Origin: Chryseobacterium sp. C-71
Lineage (GTDB): Bacteria > Bacteroidota > Bacteroidia > Flavobacteriales > Weeksellaceae
Direction of reading: 5' to 3'
Assembly: GCF_020911865.1 (NCBI RefSeq)
Contig: NZ_CP087131.1
Location: 4,092,001 to 4,156,000, forward strand
Length of the DNA stretch: 64,000 bases
The notes under the pieces are model-generated. The model saw only the letters and a program-made list of their open reading frames with translations, had not been told where the DNA came from and did no database searches. The translations under genes were made by a program, and so were the position numbers. This document shows, piece by piece, positions 9,128 to 17,924 of the stretch (the first letter of the stretch is position 1; each line of letters opens with the position of its first letter).

Positions 9128-9140
9128 CACGTAAATGTTA

Positions 9141-9148
9141 TATATTTG
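9141..9148 (+). promoter_or_regulatory. -7 promoter element for the three-gene secreted-protein operon
   Basis: TATATTTG matches TAnnTTTG and is followed by about 50 bases of leader before the ATG at 9201. No clear TTG at -33. Confidence 0.5.
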
Positions 9149-9200
9149 TCACAGATAATCATCAGATTATTTAATAGAAACACTAATATAAATTACTACG

Positions 9201-10010
9201 ATGAAAAAAAACTTCTACCTAATAGTGGCTTTTAGTTTGCTATTTTCTTTCAAAACGAGTGCTCAAGTAGGGATAGGAACAACTACTATTGAAAATGATT
9301 TACTCCTAAAAATATCATCATCTAATAAAGGAATATTGATTCCTAATCTTTCAATCCCTGATCTAAGTTTAGCATCACCAGTTACCAATCCGGCAGTAGG
9401 GTTACTTGCTTACAATAATGCAACCGGAAAAAAAGGTTTTAACTTTTGGGATGGAGCAAAATGGAATGAACTCGTAGATACGAGAAACATCTATTCAGTT
9501 CTGGGTTTGACAATATCTTACAGTACCTCAAATTCTTCTGCAGTGGATATCAATGCAGTACGAGGTGCTATTAATTACTCGCAGAATTCTTTACCTGAAA
9601 CAATTTGGACAGAAGTACCGGGGTTATCAAAAGATATTACAATCACTCATGCAAATAACAGTATTGCAGTTATCACCGAAGGGATGATTCAGGCCAACAA
9701 CACGGTGGTGTCTACAGGGTCTGATGCATTCACTTATGCTGTAGGAATATTCATTGACGGAAAACTTTCTGGTGTAAGAAATTATTCAACAAAGTACTCG
9801 AATACATATCAGTATGATTTTTTCTCGATAAACAGTGTATTCAACAACTTAAGTTTAGGTAGTCATACCATCAAAACGTATGTGACTTTAAGGGCAAATA
9901 ATCTTGCCGGAGTAACTTTATGGAGATATGGAGGTCCTGTAAATACATCTTCTGTAAACAATGATATGTCCAGAATCAATATGTTCATAAAACTGACAGA
10001 AAAATCTTAA
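9201..10010 (+). CDS. Secreted hypothetical protein, tandem paralogue 1
   Basis: A 269-residue protein with a signal peptide (MKKNFYLIVAFSLLF...SAQ) followed by Q-V-G-I-G-T-T and S-S-N-K-G-I-L-I-P-N, an N-terminal signature common in exported proteins of Chryseobacterium and relatives. It then has a Y-N-x-A-T-G...F-W-D-G-A-K-W-N motif near residues 75-90 and a C-terminal beta-rich domain (about 140-265) with Y-A-V-G-I-F-I-D-G-K-L and L-S-L-G-S-H-T-I. No catalytic residues are recognisable. It is first of three adjacent paralogues with the same layout, spaced by 10 and 2 bases, so they are one operon. The function is unknown; an extracellular, perhaps multimeric fibre-like role is only a guess. 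Confidence 0.75.
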   Translation: MKKNFYLIVAFSLLFSFKTSAQVGIGTTTIENDLLLKISSSNKGILIPNLSIPDLSLASPVTNPAVGLLAYNNATGKKGFNFWDGAKWNELVDTRNIYSVLGLTISYSTSNSSAVDINAVRGAINYSQNSLPETIWTEVPGLSKDITITHANNSIAVITEGMIQANNTVVSTGSDAFTYAVGIFIDGKLSGVRNYSTKYSNTYQYDFFSINSVFNNLSLGSHTIKTYVTLRANNLAGVTLWRYGGPVNTSSVNNDMSRINMFIKLTEKS

Positions 10011-10020
10011 AACAGAAAGA

Positions 10021-10878
10021 ATGAAAAATACTTATTTGAAATTGCTTTTCCTCATATTAGGAAGCATTACTTACGCTCAGACTGGATCAGTAGGGATTGG
10101 CACGAATACTCCTAATGAATCTGCTATTTTAGATTTAGTATCATCAAACAAAGGGATGATGATGCCAAAAGTTTCACTAAACCCTTCAAATGCGTCAGAT
10201 TATAGTTTTATGGCAACGCAGCCTACTGCTTCATTGCTTGTTTATAATACGAATACTGCATTTCCTGGCGGAACTGGCATTTATTATTGGGATGGTGTAA
10301 AATGGACTTTCTATTTTACATCTGCCAATATCAATCTTTTATTAGGTATTACGAAGTATTATTCTAAAGTATATCCTAATCAACTATTTTCATTTGATTA
10401 TAATTCTGAAGCAAGTTCTGTGAGTTCTTTTGTGAATGGTTCTGCATTGGCTTTACCTTGGTTAAAAATTCCTGAAACAAATGATACACCCTTTAACATC
10501 ACAATTGACAGAGCAAAAAACAATACTGTGATTACCCTGACAGGAATGGTTCAGCTTAGAAATACTAATGTAGCCAATACTAATGTTAATGTAAACTATG
10601 GTTTAGGGATTTTTGTTGATAACAAATTAATTTCATCTAAGGCTGTTTCTTTAAGTACAGATACTACCTGTGCATTTCAGGAGTTTACCATTACAGGTTT
10701 TGTTGATGATCTTACGGTAGGGTCACATACCATAACGTTTGGAGCAATGAACAGGTCTGGTACTGCCGGCAGCACATCACTTTATTTTGGAAGACAGGCA
10801 GGAGGATGTGGTAATCTCTCGAACGATGAAGTGAGAATCAGTTCTGTAGTTTTAGTTAGTCAACCTTTACCTTATTAA
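10021..10878 (+). CDS. Secreted hypothetical protein, tandem paralogue 2
   Basis: A 285-residue paralogue of the preceding protein. It has a signal peptide ending near T-Y-A-Q, the S-V-G-I-G-T-N-T-P start of the mature protein, S-S-N-K-G-M-M-M-P-K, and the Y-Y-W-D-G-V-K-W motif. The C-terminal domain again has G-L-G-I-F-V-D-N-K-L and L-T-V-G-S-H-T-I, with an extra cysteine near the end (Q-A-G-G-C-G-N). It begins 10 bases after the first paralogue. Divergence between the copies is high, so the duplication is old or under diversifying selection. The function is unknown. Confidence 0.75.
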   Translation: MKNTYLKLLFLILGSITYAQTGSVGIGTNTPNESAILDLVSSNKGMMMPKVSLNPSNASDYSFMATQPTASLLVYNTNTAFPGGTGIYYWDGVKWTFYFTSANINLLLGITKYYSKVYPNQLFSFDYNSEASSVSSFVNGSALALPWLKIPETNDTPFNITIDRAKNNTVITLTGMVQLRNTNVANTNVNVNYGLGIFVDNKLISSKAVSLSTDTTCAFQEFTITGFVDDLTVGSHTITFGAMNRSGTAGSTSLYFGRQAGGCGNLSNDEVRISSVVLVSQPLPY

Positions 10879-10880
10879 TC

Positions 10881-11723
10881 ATGAAAAAGATATATAATTT
10901 TATAATATTATTGGCGATTCCGTGTCTTACAACTGCACAAGTAGTAATGACAGATAAGACGGTGCCGATTATTGATAACAGTGCGATTCTTAAATTAGAT
11001 TCTGATAAAAAAGGCGTTCTTTATCCTAGAATTGCTTTGAGTTCAAATACAGACATTGTCACTGTCGCAAATCCTCAAAACGGAAATGTGGTTTTTAATA
11101 CAAATTCAACCGCTACATTACCACAAACAGTCACTTATTTTGAAGCCGGAAAATGGAATGCACTGTATACGAAAGAACAGGTGTCTACGAAGTTTGATCT
11201 GGTAAGTATAAGTTCAGTATCAGCTTCTCCATCAACTATTTCAATATCAGGATTCAAACCCGGAAATTTTAATATAGGAGATAATAGCACTGCAGATTGG
11301 ACACCATTAAATATCAAGGATTCAAAAACTTTTACAAGAGCCAATAACTCTTTGGCTTTTACCTTGGAAGGAATGACTCAACTGGATATGTCTACCAATA
11401 AATATTATGAGTACGCAATAGGGGTTTTCGTCGACGGAAAATTGGCGGCAGTTAGAAAATACCACAAACACAACGAAAATTTTACCTGCTCATGGCATAA
11501 ATTTGTTTTGAATGGTGTAGTAAATAATCTGAGTGTAGGCGTACCTCACTTAATAGAGGTAAAGGCGAGAAATATATCTGCTACCAACAGTGCAAGCACA
11601 CCGGCACAAATAATTGTGTATGGCGGTCCTGCAAGATATGAGGACGGAACTCAATGCAACAATATGAGTAATTTTATGTCAAAAATTTCTTTAAGTACAA
11701 CGGTTGTAGAGTCAATTAATTAG
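10881..11723 (+). CDS. Secreted hypothetical protein, tandem paralogue 3
   Basis: A 280-residue third paralogue. It has a signal peptide (MKKIYNFIILLAIPCLTTAQ), the S-D-K-K-G-V-L-Y-P-R segment, and the C-terminal domain with Y-A-I-G-V-F-V-D-G-K-L and L-S-V-G-V-P-H-L-I. The Y-Y-W-D-G motif is replaced by Y-F-E-A-G-K-W. The start codon lies two bases after the stop of paralogue 2, so translation is probably coupled. A strong terminator closes the operon at 11757. The function is unknown. Confidence 0.75.
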   Translation: MKKIYNFIILLAIPCLTTAQVVMTDKTVPIIDNSAILKLDSDKKGVLYPRIALSSNTDIVTVANPQNGNVVFNTNSTATLPQTVTYFEAGKWNALYTKEQVSTKFDLVSISSVSASPSTISISGFKPGNFNIGDNSTADWTPLNIKDSKTFTRANNSLAFTLEGMTQLDMSTNKYYEYAIGVFVDGKLAAVRKYHKHNENFTCSWHKFVLNGVVNNLSVGVPHLIEVKARNISATNSASTPAQIIVYGGPARYEDGTQCNNMSNFMSKISLSTTVVESIN

Positions 11724-11756
11724 ACGTGATTTTTATCATGATATGTGTTTTTAGTT

Positions 11757-11787
11757 ACGGATGTGCTTTATGCCATCCGTTTTTTTG
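11757..11787 (+). terminator. Rho-independent terminator
   Basis: ACGGATG (11757-11763) pairs with CATCCGT (11774-11780), followed by seven T. It closes the three-paralogue operon. Confidence 0.85.
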
Positions 11788-11840
11788 GTAAAGACTTGAA
11801 AGACAGTATTTACTATTATTCAATTTTGATTTAAAAAATA

Positions 11841-11870
11841 TTGTTGCTATTAAAAAAAATCGTACTTTTG
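11841..11870 (+). promoter_or_regulatory. Consensus Bacteroidetes promoter of rpsA
   Basis: TTG (11841-11843), a 19-base spacer and TACTTTTG (11863-11870) match the Bacteroidetes -33/-7 consensus exactly. The start point would be near 11877, giving a leader of about 117 bases for rpsA, long enough to hold autoregulatory structure. Within the leader, ATTAACA occurs twice in tandem (11909-11922). Confidence 0.75.
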
Positions 11871-11993
11871 CACTCACTTTTGTGAACGTACTTTCGGCGA
11901 AGTAAAACATTAACAATTAACAACTTCCATATTTTTCAGGATTCACAGCAAAGCCGAGGTCTGTAGGAATTGGAATACAAATTTTATTAGAAA

Positions 11994-13805
11994 ATGTCAA
12001 AAGAGACAAATTCAGCAGAGGTTATTCTTAACCAAAACGTAGCACCAGAACAATTTGACTGGGATTCTTTCGAATCTGGTCTGGATGCAGATGCTAGAAA
12101 AGAAAAAAGCGATCTTGAAGAAATCTATAACGGATCTCTTAGCAGCTTAAATGATAACGACGTTATCACTGGTAAAGTTGTAAGATTGACTGACAAAGAA
12201 GCTATCGTAGACATCGATTTCAAATCTGAAGGTGTTATTTCTCTTAACGAATTCCGTTACAACCCAGGCCTTAAAGTAGGTGATGATGTTGAAGTAATGG
12301 TAGACAGAAGAGAAGACAAAACTGGCCAATTACAATTATCTCACAGAAAAGCTAGAACGCTTAAAGCTTGGGATAGAGTAAACGAACTTCACGAAACTGG
12401 AGAAATCGTTAACGGTTTTGTTAAATCAAGAACTAAAGGAGGTATGATCGTTGACGTACACGGTATCGAAGCATTCTTACCAGGTTCTCAAATCGACGTT
12501 AAGCCAATCAAAGATTACGATCAGTTCGTAGGTAAAACTATGGAGTTCAAAGTTGTGAAAATCAACCCTGAGTTCAAAAACGTAGTAGTATCTCACAAAG
12601 CATTGATCGAAGCAGATATCGAAGGTCAGAAAAAAGAAATCATCGCGCAGCTTGAAAAAGGTCAGGTTCTTGAAGGTACTGTTAAGAATATTACTTCTTA
12701 CGGTGTATTCGTAGATCTTGGTGGTGTAGACGGATTGATCCACATTACAGACCTTTCTTGGTCTAGAGTGAACCATCCATCTGAAATCTTAGAAGACGGA
12801 CAAACTGTGAAAGTGGTTATCCTTGACTTTGATGACGAGAAAACAAGAATCCAATTGGGTATGAAGCAATTAGAAGCTCATCCTTGGGATGCTCTTTCTG
12901 CTGACATGAAAGTTGGTGATAAAGTAAAAGGAAAAGTAGTAGTTCTTGCTGACTATGGTGCATTCGTAGAGATCGCTCCAGGTGTAGAAGGATTAATTCA
13001 CGTTTCTGAAATGTCTTGGTCTACTCATTTGAGAAGCGCAGGAGATTTCGTAAAAGTAGGTGACGAAGTTGAAGCTGAAGTACTTACTTTAGACAGAGAA
13101 GACAGAAAAATCTCTTTAGGTATGAAACAATTATCTAAAGATCCTTGGGAAAATATCGAAGCTAAATATCCGGTAGGTTCTGAGCACGTTGGGACTGTAA
13201 GAAACTTTACAAATTTCGGTGTATTCGTAGAATTGGAAGAAGGTATCGACGGATTGATCTATATCTCAGATCTTTCTTGGACTAAGAAAATCAAGCATCC
13301 ATCAGAATTCTGTGCAGTAGGTGATAAATTGAATGTTGTAGTTCTAGAACTAGACATCCAGGCTAGAAGATTATCTCTAGGTCACAAGCAATTGACAGAA
13401 AACCCATGGGATAAATTTGAAACTAAATATGCTGAAGGAACTGTACACGCTGGTAAAGCTGTAGAAGTACACGATAAAGGTGCTTCTGTACAATTCGAAG
13501 ATGCTGAAGTAGAAGCTTTCTGCCCTTCAAGATTATTAGAGAAAGAAGATGGATCTAAAATCAAAAAAGGTGAAGATGCTCAATTCAAAGTAATCGAATT
13601 CAACAAAGAATTCAAAAGAGTAGTAGTTTCTCACACAGGTATCTTCAGAGACGAAGAGAAAAAGAATGCAAGAGAAGCATCTAACAACAGATCTAATAAT
13701 AACAACAGTAACACTTCATCTTCTTCAAACAACGAAGAAAGATCGACTTTAGGTGATATTGATGTATTAGCTGAATTGAAAAGAAAAATGGAAGGAGGTA
13801 AATAA
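11994..13805 (+). CDS. rpsA: 30S ribosomal protein S1
   Basis: S1 binds mRNA on the 30S subunit and helps initiation on leaders without strong Shine-Dalgarno pairing, which matters in this group because such sites are scarce. The 603-residue protein holds six S1/OB repeats from about residue 50 to 555, several recognisable by Y-G-V/A-F-V-x-L/I and G-L-I-H-V/I-S/T-D/E-x-S-W. A low-complexity tail rich in Asn and Ser follows, ending in D-V-L-A-E-L-K-R-K-M-E-G-G-K, as is usual in Flavobacteriia. A consensus promoter and long leader precede it, and a strong terminator follows, so it is a monocistronic, highly expressed gene. Confidence 0.96.
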   Translation: MSKETNSAEVILNQNVAPEQFDWDSFESGLDADARKEKSDLEEIYNGSLSSLNDNDVITGKVVRLTDKEAIVDIDFKSEGVISLNEFRYNPGLKVGDDVEVMVDRREDKTGQLQLSHRKARTLKAWDRVNELHETGEIVNGFVKSRTKGGMIVDVHGIEAFLPGSQIDVKPIKDYDQFVGKTMEFKVVKINPEFKNVVVSHKALIEADIEGQKKEIIAQLEKGQVLEGTVKNITSYGVFVDLGGVDGLIHITDLSWSRVNHPSEILEDGQTVKVVILDFDDEKTRIQLGMKQLEAHPWDALSADMKVGDKVKGKVVVLADYGAFVEIAPGVEGLIHVSEMSWSTHLRSAGDFVKVGDEVEAEVLTLDREDRKISLGMKQLSKDPWENIEAKYPVGSEHVGTVRNFTNFGVFVELEEGIDGLIYISDLSWTKKIKHPSEFCAVGDKLNVVVLELDIQARRLSLGHKQLTENPWDKFETKYAEGTVHAGKAVEVHDKGASVQFEDAEVEAFCPSRLLEKEDGSKIKKGEDAQFKVIEFNKEFKRVVVSHTGIFRDEEKKNAREASNNRSNNNNSNTSSSSNNEERSTLGDIDVLAELKRKMEGGK

Positions 13806-13830
13806 TCTCAAATCATTTTAATCAATACGA

Positions 13831-13857
13831 AGCCACTCGAAAGAGTGGCTTTTTTTT
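13831..13857 (+). terminator. Strong Rho-independent terminator of rpsA
   Basis: AGCCACTC and GAGTGGCT enclose a GAAA tetraloop, followed by seven T. Confidence 0.92.
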
Positions 13858-13981
13858 ATTTTAATTTTTATATATTAATAATAAAAAGATTCTTACCTGA
13901 AAAAAAACTTTCATTAGTATAAAACTCGTATGTAATTTAGTAAATTGTTGCTATTTTTATAAATTATTAATAATCAAAAAT

Positions 13982-16600
13982 ATGAATTGTAATTTTACTC
14001 ACAATATAAATACAAAAAGCATTCAAATTCTTTTGGTGCTCTTTATTTTAATTCCTTTTTCTGTTTTCTCTCAACAACAGAAAAGGTTGATTACAGATTA
14101 TATTCTTACAAATCAAATTAAAGATTTTAAAAAATCAGATTTAATAGATTTTGAAATCGATAATGTAGATCAATCCCAATCTTTAAACGGAGAAATTGTA
14201 AAAATTCAGCAGAAATTTAAAGGCTATCCTATTTATAATGCTGTAGGAACAGTTTTAATTAAAAACGATAAAGTTGTCTATTTTTCAGATTCATTTTTAA
14301 AAAGTTACAATACTTCAACATCGAATGTCACAACATTAAGTAAAGAAAATGCCCTTGAAAGGATTGCGACACTTTTAGATAAAAAAGATGTAGTGGAATT
14401 TCAAATAATTGAAAATTCACAAGCTGAACCAACACATAGAAATTTCGCAAAGCAAAGTCAACTATTTGTCGAGGTTAATAATAATCTAAAATTGGCTTAT
14501 CAATTTTATCTGCGTGAACCAAAATCTCAAAACACTTGGAATATTTTAGTTGATGCCAACACAGGAGAAATTTTAAACAAAGAAAATCTTACCTTATCAT
14601 GTAATTTTCATACTGGAGCTTATGGTCATGATCATTCTAATGAAATTTTTTCTGAATCTATAATTAAAGTATCTGCATCTTCAGCTTTTCTTGCGCCTGA
14701 TAATGCAAGTTACAATGTTTTTCCGTTACCAGTTGAAGCACCGACTTTCGGAAATAGATCAGTAGTCAATAATCCTTGGATTCTTGCCTCATCTCCAGAA
14801 GGATGGCATTCAACGGGAAATACAAATTATACAATAACGAGAGGTAACAATGTTTACGCTTATGAAGATACGGCAGATAAAGACGAACCAGGGTATTCTC
14901 CCGATGGTGGTGCAAACCGAAATTTTGATTTTCCGTTTTCTATTAATGGAACACCATCGTTTAACCGAAATTCTGCGATTACCAATCTTTTTTACATCAA
15001 CAATAGAGTTCACGATATTTTTTATCAATTCGGATTTACTGAATCTGCCAGAAATTTCCAACAAAATAACTTTGGAAAAGGCGGAGCAGGAAATGATTAT
15101 GTTTTAGCAGAATCTCAGGATGGAGGTGGTTTGAATAATGCCAATTTCACTACACCTTCCGACGGAAGCAGACCTGTCATGCAGATGTATCTTTGGTCGT
15201 CAGTGAACAGATATTTTTTCTATAATGCTCCATCATCGGCAGTTCCTCGGATTCCTCAGGCAAATCCTGCACAGTTTGGTCCACAGCTCAATGGAACTGG
15301 TGTTACAGGTAATATTGCTTTAGCTTCAAATATAAATGGGTGTTCTGCATTGCCAGCAGGATCTTTAGCAGGAAAAATAGCGCTCATCGAAAGAGGAGGA
15401 TCTGCAAATTGTACATTTGTTGTAAAGGTAAAAAATGCTCAGAATGCCGGTGCAATTGCCGCAATTATTTATAATAATGCTGCTGCAGTTAATTTTCCGT
15501 CTTCAATGGGCGGCACTGATCCCACAATAACGATACCTTCAGTCTTGATTACCAATGATGAAGGTGAATATATTAAAACTCAATTAAGCAACTCGGTAAC
15601 AGTAAATGTAACTTTAAAAAGTGATCCGGCAACTGCTCTTACACCCGACGGAAGTTTTGATAACGGAATCATTACCCACGAGTACGGTCACGGAATTTCA
15701 AACAGATTGACAGGAAACGGATCTACTTGTCTTTTAAAATCTCAAAGTAAAGAACAGATGGGCGAAGGCTGGTCAGATTTTTTTGCATTAATGCTTACCA
15801 ACAGACCTGGTGATAATGCGAATGTTCCGAGAAGTATAGGATCTTATGCTAGCGGACAATCAACGAACGGGGTCGGATTTAGACCTGCAAAATATTCACC
15901 GGATTTTTCGATTAATGATTATACATACGCAGATACAAACGGAATGGAAATTGAGGAAGATTCTGAAATTGTTCCTGACGTTCACAGGATCGGATTTGTC
16001 TGGGCAACAATGCTTTGGGATCTACATTGGCAATATGCCGCAAAATATGGTTATTCTTCTGATGTAACTTCTAATAAGAATAGCGGAAGTGCAAGAGTTC
16101 TACAGCTGGTAACCGATGCTTTGAAACTTCAGGCTTGTAATCCTACATTTATAGATGGCCGTAATGCTATTTTATCTGCTGAAATGCTTACCACAAAAGG
16201 AGAAGACCGATGTATGATCTGGAAAACTTTTGCCAAAAGAGGTTTAGGTGTAAATGCTTTGGCAGGAAACAAAATGAATATCAGCGATCAGGTGGAAGAT
16301 TTTTCAATTCCGAAAGATTGTACCGAAGGAAATTCAAATATTGCAATCGACAGAAGTTTAGTAAGAATCTATCCGAATCCTGCAAAAGATGAGTTTTTTA
16401 TTTATTTAAAAGATTATTCCATCGGGAATGTTTATGTTCAAATCTACGATATGTCAGGAAAGTTGGTGTTGTCAGAGAATAGATCTTCTCCTGATTCAAG
16501 AATTCAGGTTTCAACAAGAGACTTTGAAAGTGGAGTCTATGTCGTAAAATTGCAAGGCATAGGAATTGACATCAGTTCGAAAATAATTATCAAAAAATAA
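13982..16600 (+). CDS. M36 (fungalysin-type) metallopeptidase with PA domain and T9SS type A sorting domain
   Basis: A secreted zinc protease of 872 residues. Order of parts: signal peptide (to about 32), FTP-like propeptide (about 50-200), M36 catalytic domain interrupted by a protease-associated (PA) domain at about 445-540 (G-K-I-A-L-I-E-R-G then A-G-A-I-A-A-I-I-Y-N-N), and the zinc site HEYGH at residues 566-570 with the third ligand in GEGWSDF near 595. The final 75 residues form a type A sorting domain (I-Y-P-N-P-A-K-D-E ... S-G-V-Y-V-V-K-L) ending K-I-I-I-K-K, which directs export through the type IX system. Broad protein degradation outside the cell is the likely role. It stands alone between two terminators. 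Confidence 0.92.
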   Translation: MNCNFTHNINTKSIQILLVLFILIPFSVFSQQQKRLITDYILTNQIKDFKKSDLIDFEIDNVDQSQSLNGEIVKIQQKFKGYPIYNAVGTVLIKNDKVVYFSDSFLKSYNTSTSNVTTLSKENALERIATLLDKKDVVEFQIIENSQAEPTHRNFAKQSQLFVEVNNNLKLAYQFYLREPKSQNTWNILVDANTGEILNKENLTLSCNFHTGAYGHDHSNEIFSESIIKVSASSAFLAPDNASYNVFPLPVEAPTFGNRSVVNNPWILASSPEGWHSTGNTNYTITRGNNVYAYEDTADKDEPGYSPDGGANRNFDFPFSINGTPSFNRNSAITNLFYINNRVHDIFYQFGFTESARNFQQNNFGKGGAGNDYVLAESQDGGGLNNANFTTPSDGSRPVMQMYLWSSVNRYFFYNAPSSAVPRIPQANPAQFGPQLNGTGVTGNIALASNINGCSALPAGSLAGKIALIERGGSANCTFVVKVKNAQNAGAIAAIIYNNAAAVNFPSSMGGTDPTITIPSVLITNDEGEYIKTQLSNSVTVNVTLKSDPATALTPDGSFDNGIITHEYGHGISNRLTGNGSTCLLKSQSKEQMGEGWSDFFALMLTNRPGDNANVPRSIGSYASGQSTNGVGFRPAKYSPDFSINDYTYADTNGMEIEEDSEIVPDVHRIGFVWATMLWDLHWQYAAKYGYSSDVTSNKNSGSARVLQLVTDALKLQACNPTFIDGRNAILSAEMLTTKGEDRCMIWKTFAKRGLGVNALAGNKMNISDQVEDFSIPKDCTEGNSNIAIDRSLVRIYPNPAKDEFFIYLKDYSIGNVYVQIYDMSGKLVLSENRSSPDSRIQVSTRDFESGVYVVKLQGIGIDISSKIIIKK

Positions 16601-16620
16601 CACTAAAAGTCAATCAATAC

Positions 16621-16649
16621 CATCACCTCAGAATTTCTGGGGTGGTTTT
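16621..16649 (+). terminator. Rho-independent terminator
   Basis: CACCTCAG (16624-16631) pairs with CTGGGGTG (16637-16644, one G-T pair) around AATTT, followed by T-rich sequence. Confidence 0.7.
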
Positions 16650-16688
16650 ATTTAATATTGAAACTTCTCCAAACAAATTTTTATGTCG

Positions 16689-16696
16689 TACCTTTG
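16689..16696 (+). promoter_or_regulatory. -7 promoter element that decides the EamA gene start
   Basis: TACCTTTG matches TAnnTTTG. Transcription would begin near 16702, downstream of the TTG at 16658, so that upstream start cannot be used from this promoter. The ATG codons at 16709 and 16715 become the likely starts. Confidence 0.5.
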
Positions 16697-16708
16697 CCGG
16701 CTGTAATA

Positions 16709-17698
16709 ATGGATATGGAGAAGAAGAATATTTTAAAAGGAGTGTTGTTTGTTGGTATTGGTGCAAGTATTTATGGGATGTTGGCAACTTTTGTGAAGAT
16801 GTCTTATAAAGAGGGTTTTACAACCTCTGAAGTCACAACCGCACAGTTTGTCATGGGATTTGTTGGTTTATTGATTTTAAATTTCATTCAAACCATTACA
16901 TCAAAAAAAACTTTAGCTTCACCGACTTCAAAAGAGATTAAAATGTTAATGCTGGCAGGAACATCATTAGGATGCACAAGCTTGTTTTACTACCTGTCAG
17001 TGCAGTACATCAATGTCTCGATTGCTATCGTTCTCTTGATGCAGTCTGTTTGGTTCAGCGTCGTTGTAGAAAGTTTCATAACTAAAAAATTACCGACACT
17101 CAGAAAAGTGATTTCGGTTTGTATTGTTTTGTTGGGGACAGTTTTAGCCACAAATTTGATCAATCTTGAAGTGACCATTGATTGGCATGGTATCTTTTGG
17201 GGATTATTGGCGGCAGCATCATTTACGATGACGATGTTTACGTCAAATACTTTGGCGACGGGGTTACCGGTTCTTAGAAAAAGTATCATCATGCTGTCGG
17301 GAGGTTCGGTTGTTATCCTATTGTTTTTATTTTTTGCACAAATCGGGCCTCTTCATTTTGAAGGTTTAAAATCATTTTATCTGAATTTTACTGAAAATAC
17401 ACAACATATCCGACCTTTTGATTATTCTATTTTTTGGAAATACGGATTTATATTAGCACTGTTTGGAACCATCATTCCGCCGATTTTATTTAATCTTGGT
17501 TTTCCAAATACAGGCCTGGGATTAGGAAGTATTATTTCCTCACTGGAACTTCCTGTTTCCGTGACGATGGCGTTCGTTTTATTAAGCGAAAAAGTAATCC
17601 TCATTCAATGGATTGGAATTGTTTTAATTCTTTTCGCAATTGTTTTAATGAATCTGCCTTCAAAAAAAGAAAGACTTATTAGTAAACAGTTTTCTTGA
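16709..17698 (+). CDS. EamA/DMT family transporter
   Basis: A member of the drug/metabolite transporter superfamily with about ten membrane helices in two EamA repeats (roughly residues 8-145 and 165-310). The first repeat has the G-A-S-I-Y-G-M and Y-Y-L-S-V-Q-Y-I-N-V-S-I-A motifs and the second ends with L-P-V-S-V-T-M-A-F-V-L-L-S-E-K-V, as in RhaT/YdcZ-like exporters. The substrate cannot be read from sequence; relatives move amino acids, nucleosides or other metabolites. A longer frame opens at a TTG at 16658 but includes the -7 promoter box, so the ATG at 16709 is chosen; 16715 is an equally possible start. It is monocistronic, with a terminator-like hairpin at 17871. Confidence 0.85.
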   Translation: MDMEKKNILKGVLFVGIGASIYGMLATFVKMSYKEGFTTSEVTTAQFVMGFVGLLILNFIQTITSKKTLASPTSKEIKMLMLAGTSLGCTSLFYYLSVQYINVSIAIVLLMQSVWFSVVVESFITKKLPTLRKVISVCIVLLGTVLATNLINLEVTIDWHGIFWGLLAAASFTMTMFTSNTLATGLPVLRKSIIMLSGGSVVILLFLFFAQIGPLHFEGLKSFYLNFTENTQHIRPFDYSIFWKYGFILALFGTIIPPILFNLGFPNTGLGLGSIISSLELPVSVTMAFVLLSEKVILIQWIGIVLILFAIVLMNLPSKKERLISKQFS

Positions 17699-17738
17699 AA
17701 TTATAATTAAGATTTTGATAACTAACGTATTAAAATAA

Positions 17739-17829
17739 AGTGCTTTGTGGTCTTAGCTGAGTGGAACGCCTTTGCGAGCTTTTAAAGCAGTTAGTAGTAA
17801 AAAAATCTTTGTGAACTTTGCGTTAAAAA
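17739..17829 (+). repeat. Dispersed GCTGAGTGGAACGCC...CTTTGCGTTAA element, copy 1
   Basis: Shares GCTGAGTGGAACGCCTTTGC and the closing ACTTTGCGTTAAAA with 45029-45122; the middle parts differ. It lies in the 3' region of the EamA gene and has no coding potential. Confidence 0.6.
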
Positions 17830-17870
17830 TCAGATAGCAATAATTATAATTAAAATATAAATAACGCCAG

Positions 17871-17898
17871 AAACCGTTTCTTTTGAAGCGGTTTTTTT
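17871..17898 (+). terminator. Rho-independent terminator
   Basis: AAACCGTTTC and GAAGCGGTTT pair (one G-T pair) around TTTT and are followed by a T run. It ends the EamA transcript just before the hydrolase gene. Confidence 0.7.
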
Positions 17899-17924
17899 AA
17901 ATTTATATCTAAAATCAATTTTTC

